From the NCBI RefSeq assembly GCF_016863635.1, contig NZ_BOPG01000008.1:37712-101711 (forward strand): a stretch of 64,000 nucleotides of DNA, read 5' to 3'. The notes below the pieces were generated by a model. The model ran no database searches. It saw only the letters and a list, made by a program, of their open reading frames with translations, and was not told the origin of the DNA. Both the position numbers and the translations under genes were made by a program. Below are positions 54,206 through 62,674 of this stretch, one piece after another. The DNA is from Virgisporangium aurantiacum (GTDB lineage Bacteria > Actinomycetota > Actinomycetes > Mycobacteriales > Micromonosporaceae). The first letter of the stretch is position 1, and each line of letters begins with the position of its first letter.

Positions 54206-55281
54206 CCGAAGTCGACATGTTGCTGCGGGACACGCTGTCCGACCACGCGGAGTCGGCGCCGGCCGGTGCCGGCCTGCTGACCCGCGTACACACCCGCTCG
54301 CGGCTGATCCGGCGGCGGCGCCGCGTCGGCACGGCCGGTGCCGGCGTCGCGGCGGTGCTGCTGGGCGTCGCCGGCGTGCCGGTGGTCACCGGCCTGCTGC
54401 CCGGCGACGGCCCGGGTGAGCAGGCCGGCGGCCCGGCCGCGACGAAGCCCGTCGGCACCGGCACCACCCCGCCGAGCCCGGAGCCGTCGCGTCCCGGCGG
54501 GACGCAGACCCCGCCGCCGCCGACCACCGCCGTGCTCGGCCCGCCGACGTTCACCGTGCCGAAGGTGCCGTTCACGGCGCCCACCGGCGTGATCGACGGG
54601 CTCGCGCCGGCCGCACCCCTCTTCGACGGCAAGCCGATGATCATGCACTCCCCCGACGGCGACAGCAACGGCAAGCCGATGCTGACGCTGTACATCGGCT
54701 CGGATCCGGGCGACTTCGTCACCGCGGGCCAGGACGCCACCGTGCAGGTCCGCGGCGTATCGGGCAAGCTCGGCAAGCCCACCGACCGGGCGCACCCGGG
54801 AACGATCCTGACCTGGACCGAGCCCGACGGCACCTCGATGGTCATCGTCGCCGGGAACATCCCGGACGAGAAGGTGATCGCCTACGCCAACGGGCTCACG
54901 CGGGTCGAGTCGACGGTCACCGCGCCGTTCTCGTTCAAGGAGCTGCCGCAGGGCGTGGAGCTCGACACCGTCAACGCGAGCGACATGATCTTCCGGCTGC
55001 CGGGCCAGGCGTCGTCCCCCGGCGACTTCCAGTACAAGCTGGGCTTCATCCTCAACGCCGACGGCGGGGGCGAATCCGCGTCGTGGCCGCTGACCATCGA
55101 CGGGCGGAAGGCGCAGCTCGTGCCGCAGGACGACGGCGGAACGATGCTGATGATCGCGCAGCCGAACGGCTACGTGCTCGCCATCCAGGTACCGGTGAAC
55201 CTCAAGATCAGCGACGCCGACCTGTTCCGGATGGCCGAGGGCGTCACGGTCAACCCGGGCGCCAAGGGCAGCCGGGGCTGA
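54202..55281 (+). CDS. Single-pass membrane protein partnered with SigE-family factor
   Basis: The 359-residue protein has a cytoplasmic stretch of about 35 residues (VTEVDMLLRDTLSDHAESAP), one helix (GTAGAGVAAVLLGVAGVPVV), a Pro/Thr-rich linker and an exported domain of about 240 residues with no repeat I recognise. GTG 54202 follows AGGAG. As no zinc anti-sigma motif is present, an anti-sigma or sensor role is only suggested by the overlap with the sigma gene. A strong terminator follows. Confidence 0.75.
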   Translation: MTEVDMLLRDTLSDHAESAPAGAGLLTRVHTRSRLIRRRRRVGTAGAGVAAVLLGVAGVPVVTGLLPGDGPGEQAGGPAATKPVGTGTTPPSPEPSRPGGTQTPPPPTTAVLGPPTFTVPKVPFTAPTGVIDGLAPAAPLFDGKPMIMHSPDGDSNGKPMLTLYIGSDPGDFVTAGQDATVQVRGVSGKLGKPTDRAHPGTILTWTEPDGTSMVIVAGNIPDEKVIAYANGLTRVESTVTAPFSFKELPQGVELDTVNASDMIFRLPGQASSPGDFQYKLGFILNADGGGESASWPLTIDGRKAQLVPQDDGGTMLMIAQPNGYVLAIQVPVNLKISDADLFRMAEGVTVNPGAKGSRG

Positions 55282-55285
55282 GCTT

Positions 55286-55325
55286 CGCAAGGAGACGGCG
55301 ACCGTCTGGTCGCCGTCTCCTTGCG
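55286..55325 (+). terminator. Perfect 18-bp hairpin terminator
   Basis: CGCAAGGAGACGGCGACC (55286-55303), loop GTCT, then its exact complement to 55325. It lies 5 bp after the stop of the sigma-partner gene and ends in TTGCGTTCG, without a long U-run, as is usual in actinobacteria. Confidence 0.85.
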
Positions 55326-55358
55326 TTCGAGTGCGCTCTAACACCTAGCGTCGATGGC

Positions 55359-56354
55359 ATGGAGAAGATCGAACTCGGTAACACCGGCGTCCGGGTGGGT
55401 CAGCTCGGGCTTGGCTGCATGCAGATGGGTACGGCAACCGACGAAGCCACCTCGTTCCGCATGCTCGACGCGTTCACCGACGCCGGCGGCGACTTCCTCG
55501 ACACCGCCGACTGCTACATGTGGTGGGGCGGCCCGCAGTACAGCGGCGGCGAGAGCGAACAGCTCCTCGCGAAATGGCTCGCGCGGAACGGCAACCGCGA
55601 CCGCACGTTCCTCGCCACGAAGGTCTCCGGGCTGCCGGTCAACGTCCCCGAACTGCACGCCTCCGGCCTGCAGGGCGAGGAAATCTGGGCGAACGTCCGG
55701 TTCGAGGGCGCCGGCGCCGACACCGTCCGCCGCGGCATCGACGGCAGCCTGAAGCGGCTGGGCGTCGAACACGTGGACCTGTACTACGTCCACGTCGACG
55801 ACCGGAAGACGCCGCTGGAGGAGACGCTCGCCGCCCTCGCGGAGGTGGTCGCCGCGGGCAAGGCCCGCTTCATCGGCTGGAGCAACGTCCGCACCTGGCG
55901 ATTGGACCGCGTGCGGCAACTCGCCGCCCAGAACGGCTGGCCGTCGCCGGTGGCGGTGCAGCAGCGGTACAGCTACCTGCCGCAGCACCCGGGCACCAAC
56001 CACACGTCGTCGGCCGGCGAGGAGATGCTCGACTACCTGCGCGATCACCGCGACGTGTCGCTGGTGGCCTACTCGCCGATCCTGGCGAACCTCTACGACA
56101 GCCCCGATCCCCAGGGTCACCGGTTCTGGCCGCTGTACGGCAACGCGAAGGCGCTCGACGCCGTGCACACCGTCGCGAAGGAGCTCGGCGCCACCGCCAA
56201 CCAGGTCGCCCTGGCCTGGCTGCTGAAGCGGCGCGACCCGCAGGCGTTCGCGCTGATGGGCCCGCGCACCTGGGAGCAGTTCGAGACGATCGTGCCCGCG
56301 ATCGACGTCCGTCTCAGCGACGAACAGTTCCAACACCTCGAGGACAGCGCATGA
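55359..56354 (+). CDS. Aldo/keto reductase (second)
   Basis: The 331-residue oxidoreductase has MEKIELGNTGVRVGQLGLGC, FLDTADCY (Asp, Tyr), FLATKVSG (Lys) and LYYVHVDDRKTPLEE (His). Compared with the reductase at 47793 it has an insertion around MWWGGPQYSGGESEQ and is from a different AKR subgroup. It ends 7 bp before the MBL-fold gene, and the two are probably co-transcribed. Confidence 0.9.
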   Translation: MEKIELGNTGVRVGQLGLGCMQMGTATDEATSFRMLDAFTDAGGDFLDTADCYMWWGGPQYSGGESEQLLAKWLARNGNRDRTFLATKVSGLPVNVPELHASGLQGEEIWANVRFEGAGADTVRRGIDGSLKRLGVEHVDLYYVHVDDRKTPLEETLAALAEVVAAGKARFIGWSNVRTWRLDRVRQLAAQNGWPSPVAVQQRYSYLPQHPGTNHTSSAGEEMLDYLRDHRDVSLVAYSPILANLYDSPDPQGHRFWPLYGNAKALDAVHTVAKELGATANQVALAWLLKRRDPQAFALMGPRTWEQFETIVPAIDVRLSDEQFQHLEDSA

Positions 56355-56361
56355 TGACCGG

Positions 56362-57339
56362 ATGCGGATAACGCTGGAACCGGTCGACGGCGTCCACGTC
56401 ACGACGCTGATCGACAACTCGTCCGACGCGCTGCTGCCGGACGAGGGCCTGGTGCGGCGCTGGGGCCTCGCCGGCACGGCCGGCCCGCTGCCCGTGGTGC
56501 CGAACGGGATGTCCCTCGGCGGCAGGGCGGTGGACTTCCTACGCGCCGAGCACGGGTTCTCCGCGCTCGTCGAACTGGTCGACGGCGACCGGAGAAGGCG
56601 GGTGCTGTTCGACACCGGGATCACCCCGGACGGCCTGATCGGCAACCTCGACCGGCTCGGCATCCCGCCCGACACCTTCGAGGCCGTGGTGTTCAGTCAT
56701 GGTCACTTCGACCACGTCATGGGCCTCGACGGGCTGGCCCGCCGGCTCGGCCGGGCCAACCTGCCGGTGCTGCTGCACCCGGACTTCTGGCTGCGCCGGC
56801 GGATCAAGGGCCCGGACGGGATATTCGAGTTCCCGACGCCGAGCCGGCCGGCGATCGAGGGCGCCGGCTTCACGGTCGTCGAGGACCGGCAGCCCTCGTT
56901 CCTGCTCGACGGGCGGCTGCTGGTGACCGGCGAGGTCGACCGCACCACCCCGTTCGAGACCGGTATGCCGCCGGCCCACCAGGCGTACCGGGACGGCGAG
57001 TGGGTGCCCGACCAGCTCGTGCACGACGACCAGGCGGTGGTGCTGCACGTGCGCGACAAGGGCCTGGTGGTGCTGACCGGCTGCGGCCACGCCGGCATCG
57101 TCAACATCGTGCGCCACGCCAAGCGACTGACCGGCGTCGACCGCCTCCATGCCGTACTCGGCGGCTTCCACCTCCGCCCCGGGCCGACGGTGGCACCCAG
57201 CGTCCAGCTGCTCACCGCCGAGGCGCCGGCCGTGGTCGTGCCCGCACACTGCACGTCGTGGCAGGCCCAGCACGCGCTCGCGGCCGCGATGCCCGCGGCC
57301 TTCACCCCCAACGCCGTGGGCAGCCGCTTCGAACTGTGA
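56362..57339 (+). CDS. Metallo-beta-lactamase-fold hydrolase
   Basis: The 325-residue protein has the metal site VFSHGHFDHVMGLDGLA, LTGCGHAGIVNIV and GGFHL. This pattern matches the MBL-fold group annotated as dihydropteridine/ribofuranosylaminobenzene-phosphate synthase-like proteins. True substrate is unknown. ATG 56362. Confidence 0.85.
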   Translation: MRITLEPVDGVHVTTLIDNSSDALLPDEGLVRRWGLAGTAGPLPVVPNGMSLGGRAVDFLRAEHGFSALVELVDGDRRRRVLFDTGITPDGLIGNLDRLGIPPDTFEAVVFSHGHFDHVMGLDGLARRLGRANLPVLLHPDFWLRRRIKGPDGIFEFPTPSRPAIEGAGFTVVEDRQPSFLLDGRLLVTGEVDRTTPFETGMPPAHQAYRDGEWVPDQLVHDDQAVVLHVRDKGLVVLTGCGHAGIVNIVRHAKRLTGVDRLHAVLGGFHLRPGPTVAPSVQLLTAEAPAVVVPAHCTSWQAQHALAAAMPAAFTPNAVGSRFEL

Positions 57340-57351
57340 CCGGCCGGCGTC

Positions 57352-58143
57352 CTATGACCGGCCGGCGGCCAGCGTGACCGACACCGGGACGGACGATCCG
57401 TGCTCGGCGACCAGCCGGTCGAACTCGGCCCGGATCGCCGCCCGCACGTCGTCCGGCTGGCCCTCGACCACTGCGGCGGTGCGCACCGTGCCCGAGATCA
57501 GCGTGTTCCACAGCTCGTCGGGCCCGGCGATCCGGTGCGGGAACGCGATCGTCACCACCGAGACGCCGGTGAACCCGGCGCCGCCGAGCAGCGCCGCGAA
57601 CTCGTCGTGGTCGGCGAAGCGGAAGAACGGCGGGCCGGGCGGAAGTCCGGCCGGTGGTCGCGCGCCGACCGCGGCGATCGCCTCCGCGAGGACGCCGACC
57701 AGCCGGTTCCGGTGCGGTTCGTCCCACGAGGTGAGGGCCAACCGCCCGCCGGGCGCCAGCACCTCGGCGAACCGGCCGACCGCGGCCTCCGGCTCGGCCA
57801 GGTGGTGTACGAGGAAGTTGCCGATCACCGCGTCGAACGGGCCGGTCACGGGAAGGTCCGATGCGGAACCGACCAGGAAGTCGAGCTCCGGATACCGCTC
57901 CCGGGCCAGCTCGACCATCGCCGGCGCGAGGTCGACCCCGACGGGTATCGCGCCACGTTCGGCCGCCGCGCCGCAGGCGGCACCGCCCCCGCAGCCCACG
58001 TCGAGCAACCGGCTGCCGGCGGAGACGCCCGCCGCGTCGAGCACGTCGTTCGTCACGTGGGCGGTGACGCGGCCGAGCAGGCGGTCGTAGCCGGCCGCCT
58101 TCTCGGCCCAGCCGGCCCGCTCGAAGGACGCGAAATCGGTCAA
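57352..58143 (-). CDS. Class I SAM-dependent methyltransferase
   Basis: The 263-residue protein has SRLLDVGCGGGAACGAAAER (SAM motif I), FDAVIGNFLVHHL and LAPGGRLALTSWDEP. It is a UbiE/COQ5-like small-molecule methyltransferase with unknown acceptor. TTG 58143 overlaps the stop of the gene upstream (TTGA) and ASFERAGWAEKAAGYDR begins the family core. Confidence 0.85.
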   Translation of the reverse strand: MTDFASFERAGWAEKAAGYDRLLGRVTAHVTNDVLDAAGVSAGSRLLDVGCGGGAACGAAAERGAIPVGVDLAPAMVELARERYPELDFLVGSASDLPVTGPFDAVIGNFLVHHLAEPEAAVGRFAEVLAPGGRLALTSWDEPHRNRLVGVLAEAIAAVGARPPAGLPPGPPFFRFADHDEFAALLGGAGFTGVSVVTIAFPHRIAGPDELWNTLISGTVRTAAVVEGQPDDVRAAIRAEFDRLVAEHGSSVPVSVTLAAGRS

Positions 58144-58472
58144 CCCGCCACGCCGAGGGGCGGGACGAGCTCGCGGAGGCGGATGCGCGTCTCGTAGATG
58201 AGCTCGGCCAGCGGGTCGGCCAGGGCCGGGTCGTGGTCCAGCAGCCCCTCCAGCCGCACCCGCCACCGCCCGGCCTCGACGGGCTGGGCGTCGGTGCGCG
58301 TGGAGTAGGTCAGCTGGTAGCGGGTCTCGGCGAGCGCGCGCAGCGCGTCGGCGCCGAGGAGGTCGCCCAACATCGGGGCGAGCCAGCCGTAAAGATCGTC
58401 GAAGTGGGCGGCGCCGACGAACATCATCGCGCCGTCCCAGGCAAGCCGGGGATGGTGCGTCACTCGGGTCAC
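58140..58472 (-). CDS. Small unknown protein
   Basis: From GTG 58472 the 110-residue soluble protein reads VTRVTHHPRLAWDGAMMFVG, then AHFDDLYGWLAPMLGDLLGA. It has no motif I recognise. A longer frame up to 58586 would run into the start of the divergent GGDEF-EAL gene, so I prefer the short form. It overlaps the methyltransferase start and may be its partner. Confidence 0.6.
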   Translation of the reverse strand: MTRVTHHPRLAWDGAMMFVGAAHFDDLYGWLAPMLGDLLGADALRALAETRYQLTYSTRTDAQPVEAGRWRVRLEGLLDHDPALADPLAELIYETRIRLRELVPPLGVAG

Positions 58473-58552
58473 AGGATCAGTCTCGCGATTTTTTCCGCCA
58501 CCACAATGACGAAACCGTCCAGAATCGCGCGGCGCCGACCGATTTAGGCAGC

Positions 58553-60841
58553 GTGTTGCGGTTGGCCGGCGGCGTGACCTGGGCACGCGCGATCAGGGCG
58601 CTCCTGTGCGTCCAGGTCGTCGTGGTGCTCGCGTACGTCGTCCTGCTCCTGGTACCCGTCAGGATCATCGCCGACACCGTCCGCGACGGTGTGCTCGGCG
58701 ACGGCGCCCTGGTCGTCTCGGCGATCATCGTGACGCTACGCGGGGTCCGGTGGCCCGCCGACCGGCCCTGGAGCTGGCCCATCGCCCTGGGCATCGGCAC
58801 GTACGCGCTCGGCGACATCCTCTACGACAGTTGGATATCCGGCCTCGACCCGATGCCGTCGCCGTCGGCCGCCGACGTCTGCTACCTGGTCATGTATCCG
58901 CTCACCGCGCTCGGCCTGCTGCTCGGCGTCCGGGCCGGCAACCGCAAGGTCGGCCGCGGTCTCATCCTCGACGGGCTGGTCACGTTCCTCGGCGCCGCCG
59001 CGCTCGCCGGCGCGGTGGCCGTGCCGGTCGTGTCCGGCACGACCCGCGGCACCGACGACGTCCTGCACCTGGTGATCGCCGCCGCCTACCCGGTCGGCGA
59101 CGCGACGCTGGTCGCGATGGTGATCGGCGTGCTGGTCCTGCGCGGCGGGGCGCCCGGTTTCCACGGCTGGATCGGCGCCGGCCTGGTGATCTTCGCGGTC
59201 GCCGACACCGTCTACACGTACCGGGTCGCGCTCGGGGACTACGTGGTCGGCACGCCGCTCGACGCGCTGTGGGCGACCGGGCTCGCGGTCGTCGCGATCG
59301 GTGTGTGGCGGCCGCAGCGCGGGTCCGACGTGCGCGTCGACAGCCCGTGGATGCTCACCGCGCCGCTGCTGTCGGTGCTGGTCGCGATCGGGGTGCTCGT
59401 CTTCGCGTCGGTGCGGCCGCTGCCGCTGCCGGTGGTCCTGGTCGCGGCCGCGACGCTGGTGGCCGCGACCGGCCGGATCATCGACGGGTTCCTCGCGGTG
59501 GTCGACATCGCCCGGGTGCGGCTGGAGGCCCGCACCGACGAGCTGACCGGGCTGGGCAACCGCCGGATGCTCTACGAGACGATCGAGACGGAACTGGCCG
59601 GCCTGGGCCCGGGTGAGTTCGCGTACCTGCTGCTCATCGACCTGGACCGGTTCAAGGAGGTCAACGACTCGCTCGGCCATGCGATCGGCGACGAGGTGCT
59701 GCTGACCGTCGCCGATCGGCTGCGCACGACGATCACGGCCGGCGACATCCTGGTCCGGCTCGGCGGCGACGAGTTCGGCGTGCTGATGCCCGGCCGCGAC
59801 GCCGACTTCGACGTGCTGGTGTGCGTCGAGCACATCGCCGCCGCGATCAGCGCGCCGATCTCGGTGGCCGGGCTCTCCCTCCAGGTCGAGTCGAGCATCG
59901 GGATCGCCTGCGCGCCGGTGGACTCGCTGGACCGCACCGACCTCATGCGCCACGCCGACGTGGCGATGTACGACGCGAAGGTCAACCACACCGGGCACGC
60001 CCGCTACGACCCGGACCGCGACGACAACAGCCGCGAACGGCTGCAACTGATCGCCGAACTCCGCGAAGTGCTGCACACCGACCCGCAACAGCTGGTCGTG
60101 TACTACCAAGCGAAGTGCAGCCTGGCCGGCCGGGTGGTCGGCGCCGAGGCGCTGGTGCGCTGGCAGCACCCGGTCCGCGGGCTGCTCGGCGCCGACCGGT
60201 TCGTGCAGACGGCGGAGAACAACTCGCTGATGCCGGCGCTGACCCGGCACGTGCTGCGGTCGGCGCTGGTGCAGGTGCGGCAGTGGCGCGACACCGACCC
60301 GGCGGCGACCGTCTCGGTCAACCTGTCGGTGACGTCGCTGCTCGACGAGGGCCTGGTCGACCACATGGCAGCGGCGCTGATGGAGGCCGGGGTCGCGGCC
60401 GACGCGCTGATCCTGGAGCTCACCGAGACCATGATCATGGTCGACCCGGAACGCTCGAACCGGACGCTCCACGCGCTGTCGGCGCTCGGCATCAAGCTCT
60501 CGATCGACGACTACGGCACCGGCCAGTGCTCGCTCGCCTACCTCCGCGACCTGCCCGTGCAGGAGCTCAAACTGGACCGCTCGTTCGTGCGGCACATCGC
60601 GACGAAGGACCGCGACGCGGCGATCGTCCGCTCGACCATCGAACTGGCCCACTCGCTGGGCCTGGTGCTGGTCGCCGAGGGGGTCGAGGATCTCGAGTCG
60701 GCCGCACTGCTCCGCCTGATGGGCTGCGACGTCGCGCAGGGCTTCTACTTCGGGCGGCCGCGCCCCGCCGCGTCCACCCTGGCCGGAACCGCCGACGCCG
60801 AAGCCCTCCATGGCCTCGACATGCCGTTAGCCCATCATTGA
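58553..60841 (+). CDS. Membrane GGDEF-EAL cyclic-di-GMP protein
   Basis: The 762-residue protein has about nine N-terminal hydrophobic helices (1-320), a GGDEF domain (DELTGLGNRRMLYETIE, RLGGDEFGVLM) and an EAL domain (GAEALVRWQHPVRGLLG, LELTETMIM, DDYGTGQCSLAYLRDL, ELKLDRSFVRHIA). Both motifs are intact, so it could make and/or degrade cyclic di-GMP. GTG 58553. It overlaps the convergent DUF2470-like gene by 15 bp. Confidence 0.93.
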   Translation: MLRLAGGVTWARAIRALLCVQVVVVLAYVVLLLVPVRIIADTVRDGVLGDGALVVSAIIVTLRGVRWPADRPWSWPIALGIGTYALGDILYDSWISGLDPMPSPSAADVCYLVMYPLTALGLLLGVRAGNRKVGRGLILDGLVTFLGAAALAGAVAVPVVSGTTRGTDDVLHLVIAAAYPVGDATLVAMVIGVLVLRGGAPGFHGWIGAGLVIFAVADTVYTYRVALGDYVVGTPLDALWATGLAVVAIGVWRPQRGSDVRVDSPWMLTAPLLSVLVAIGVLVFASVRPLPLPVVLVAAATLVAATGRIIDGFLAVVDIARVRLEARTDELTGLGNRRMLYETIETELAGLGPGEFAYLLLIDLDRFKEVNDSLGHAIGDEVLLTVADRLRTTITAGDILVRLGGDEFGVLMPGRDADFDVLVCVEHIAAAISAPISVAGLSLQVESSIGIACAPVDSLDRTDLMRHADVAMYDAKVNHTGHARYDPDRDDNSRERLQLIAELREVLHTDPQQLVVYYQAKCSLAGRVVGAEALVRWQHPVRGLLGADRFVQTAENNSLMPALTRHVLRSALVQVRQWRDTDPAATVSVNLSVTSLLDEGLVDHMAAALMEAGVAADALILELTETMIMVDPERSNRTLHALSALGIKLSIDDYGTGQCSLAYLRDLPVQELKLDRSFVRHIATKDRDAAIVRSTIELAHSLGLVLVAEGVEDLESAALLRLMGCDVAQGFYFGRPRPAASTLAGTADAEALHGLDMPLAHH

Positions 60842-61306
60842 ATGATCAAAAGCGATCGGTGACGCGGCGCGGAACTCGTCGACGTCGAGCTCGACCAGGC
60901 TCGACCCGAACGCCAGCCGGACCTCGCCGACCTCGACCCGGTACAGCGCGTGCCCGCGACCGACGCCGAGCAGGTCCTCGGTGGGATTGACCGCCGCGTA
61001 CTCCAACGCCGCCGCCCGGGCCGCCTCGCCCGCCAACGGTTCCGCCCAGCCGCTCAGCCACAGCCGACCGGGCAGATCGGGCCGGTGGCCGTCGACCGAC
61101 AGGACCACCGCCGTGTCGCACTCGCCCGGCGGCGGCACCAGCGCCGCCGCCAGCGTGCCGGTGGACCGCGTGAGCAGCAGCGGGGCGCCGTCGGCCGGCG
61201 TGGCGTGCCGCACCCGCAACCGGCCCCGGTGCCCGTTGACGTGCACCACGCCCAGGACGTGACCGGTGGCCAGGGTGCGGGCGATCTCGACGAGGCTGAT
61301 CGACAC
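60827..61306 (-). CDS. DUF2470-like protein
   Basis: The 159-residue protein starts VSISLVEIARTLATGHVLGV and contains GRLWLSGWAEPLAGEAARAA, then NPTEDLLGVGRG and RVEVGEVRLAFGSSLVELDV. This resembles actinobacterial DUF2470 proteins, related to split-barrel heme-utilisation proteins. GTG 61306 has GGAGGG upstream. Between it and the divergent S4 gene lies an iron box, which supports an iron- or heme-linked role. Confidence 0.7.
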   Translation of the reverse strand: MSISLVEIARTLATGHVLGVVHVNGHRGRLRVRHATPADGAPLLLTRSTGTLAAALVPPPGECDTAVVLSVDGHRPDLPGRLWLSGWAEPLAGEAARAAALEYAAVNPTEDLLGVGRGHALYRVEVGEVRLAFGSSLVELDVDEFRAASPIAFDHSMMG

Positions 61307-61333
61307 GGGCGCCCTCCGTTCCTCTAGGATGAG

Positions 61334-61352
61334 TTAGGCAAGCCTAACCTTA
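61334..61352. promoter_or_regulatory. Iron box (DtxR/IdeR/DmdR type) in divergent promoter
   Basis: TTAGGCAAGCCTAACCTTA matches 15 of 19 positions of the known IdeR/DtxR consensus TTAGGTTAGGCTAACCTAA. Flanking CCTCTA (61321-61326) and TAGAGG (61351-61356) extend the dyad. TAGGAT at 61325-61330 could be a rightward -10. It lies 28 bp upstream of the DUF2470-like start and 14 bp upstream of the S4 start. Confidence 0.75.
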
Positions 61353-61365
61353 GAGGAGTTCGTCG

Positions 61366-61974
61366 GTGAACCAGTCCCGGCCCAAAGTTCGAATTTCGCG
61401 AGCCCTGGGCATCGCGCTGACGCCCAAGTGCGTGAAGTACTTCGAGAAGCGCCCGTTCCCGCCCGGCGTCCACGGCCGGCGCCGCCGCAACCAGAGCGAC
61501 TACGCCGTGCGGCTCATGGAGAAGCAGCGCCTCCGGCACCAGTACAACCTGAGCGAGGGCCAGCTCAGCCGCGCGTTCAAGGAGGCCGCCCGCCGCCAAG
61601 GCGCCACCGGCGAGAACCTGATCGCGCTGCTCGAACAGCGCCTCGACGCGGTGGTGCTCCGGTCGGGCCTCGCCCGCACGATCTACCAGGCCCGGCAGAT
61701 CGTGAGCCACCAGCACATCGTGGTCAACGGCCGGCGGGTGGACAAGCCGTCGTTCCGCACCCGCGCCGGCGACGTCGTGGAGGTCGCCGAGCGCAGCCGC
61801 GAGAAGACGCCGTTCCAGGTGGCCGCCGCGGGAGCACACGCCCCGGCGAGGTCAGCGCCGTACCTGTCGGCCGATCTCCCCAACCTGAAGGTGACGGTGC
61901 TCCGTCCCGCGGTCCGCACCGAGGTCCCCGTCATCTGCGACACCCAACTGGTGGTGGAGTTCTACTCCCGCTAG
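61366..61974 (+). CDS. rpsD: Ribosomal protein S4, cysteine-free (C-minus) form
   Basis: The 202-residue protein has an S4 RNA-binding domain ([20 protein letters not shown], then [20 protein letters not shown]) and the C-terminal [14 protein letters not shown]. The N-terminus reads [20 protein letters not shown] and lacks the CxxC zinc cluster of the common actinobacterial S4. It resembles the Streptomyces coelicolor-type S4. GTG 61366 follows GAGGAG. It may be a second S4 copy, as the rpoA-linked gene is not in the window. The iron box upstream makes metal control plausible. Confidence 0.9.
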   Translation: MNQSRPKVRISRALGIALTPKCVKYFEKRPFPPGVHGRRRRNQSDYAVRLMEKQRLRHQYNLSEGQLSRAFKEAARRQGATGENLIALLEQRLDAVVLRSGLARTIYQARQIVSHQHIVVNGRRVDKPSFRTRAGDVVEVAERSREKTPFQVAAAGAHAPARSAPYLSADLPNLKVTVLRPAVRTEVPVICDTQLVVEFYSR

Positions 61975-62663
61975 TTCTCCAGCCGCCACATCAGCAGTTT
62001 GTCGAGCGCGGGCCCGAGGTCGACCGGTTCGGCCTCGCCCGGCTCGACCAGCGCGAGCTGATCGGGCCTCAGGTCCGGCGAGACGCAGTAATGCAGGATG
62101 CCGCCGTCTTCGGTGATGATCAGGAGCCGGGTCGACGGGATGTCGACCTCGTCCTCCCAGCCCGGAATGCCGTCCGGGGAGTCGGCCTGCTCGGCGACGG
62201 TCTCCATGTACGCGGGCCGGCACGGGCCGAACGAGGTCCGGGTCTCGCACGTGAACCCGGCATGCACCGTGCGGAGGAACGTCTGCAGCGGCGGGGCGAA
62301 GCTGCTCCAGAACTGGGGCTCCTCGCCGAACGCCTCCGGCGCGTACCCCACCCACACGTGGAACTCGCCCGGCGAGAGGCCCGGTGCGACGTACGCCAGC
62401 GCTGGGATGCCTTCGTCGGTGACGCCCACCCGCACGTCGAGGAAGTGGTGGCGGAGCGCGTCGGCGAACTGCGGAATCAGCGCGAGCAGGTCGGGGTTCC
62501 ACAACGCCAGCGCGGCGTCGCGCCGCGTACCGGGATCGGCCGCTTCGAGGACGGGCCGCCACGACGGGGGCAGGCGGTCCGGCGCCGGTCCGCCGGGCTC
62601 GACGAACGTCAACGCCCAGGCTTCCACCGACACGTCGAGATCGGCGGTGTCGAAGTCGGTCAT
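61971..62663 (-). CDS. Probable immunity protein for the secreted nuclease
   Basis: The 230-residue cytosolic acidic protein starts [20 protein letters not shown] and has [19 protein letters not shown] and [20 protein letters not shown]. The pattern is like SUKH-type or other stand-alone immunity proteins, but I cannot fix the family. It begins 11 bp after the stop of the secreted nuclease gene on the same strand, the standard toxin-then-immunity order. Its TAG shares CTAG with rpsD. Confidence 0.6.
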   Translation of the reverse strand: MTDFDTADLDVSVEAWALTFVEPGGPAPDRLPPSWRPVLEAADPGTRRDAALALWNPDLLALIPQFADALRHHFLDVRVGVTDEGIPALAYVAPGLSPGEFHVWVGYAPEAFGEEPQFWSSFAPPLQTFLRTVHAGFTCETRTSFGPCRPAYMETVAEQADSPDGIPGWEDEVDIPSTRLLIITEDGGILHYCVSPDLRPDQLALVEPGEAEPVDLGPALDKLLMWRLEN

Positions 62664-62674
62664 GCCACGCTCCG

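Noticed and set aside
58736..60811. Minus-strand frame of 691 codons opposite the GGDEF-EAL gene
   Set aside because: Composition is His/Arg/Gln-rich antisense noise typical of GC-rich third positions.
61852..62562. Other frames over the immunity-like gene
   Set aside because: They are Arg-rich shadows. The 61971-62663 frame has balanced composition and a start 11 bp from the upstream gene.
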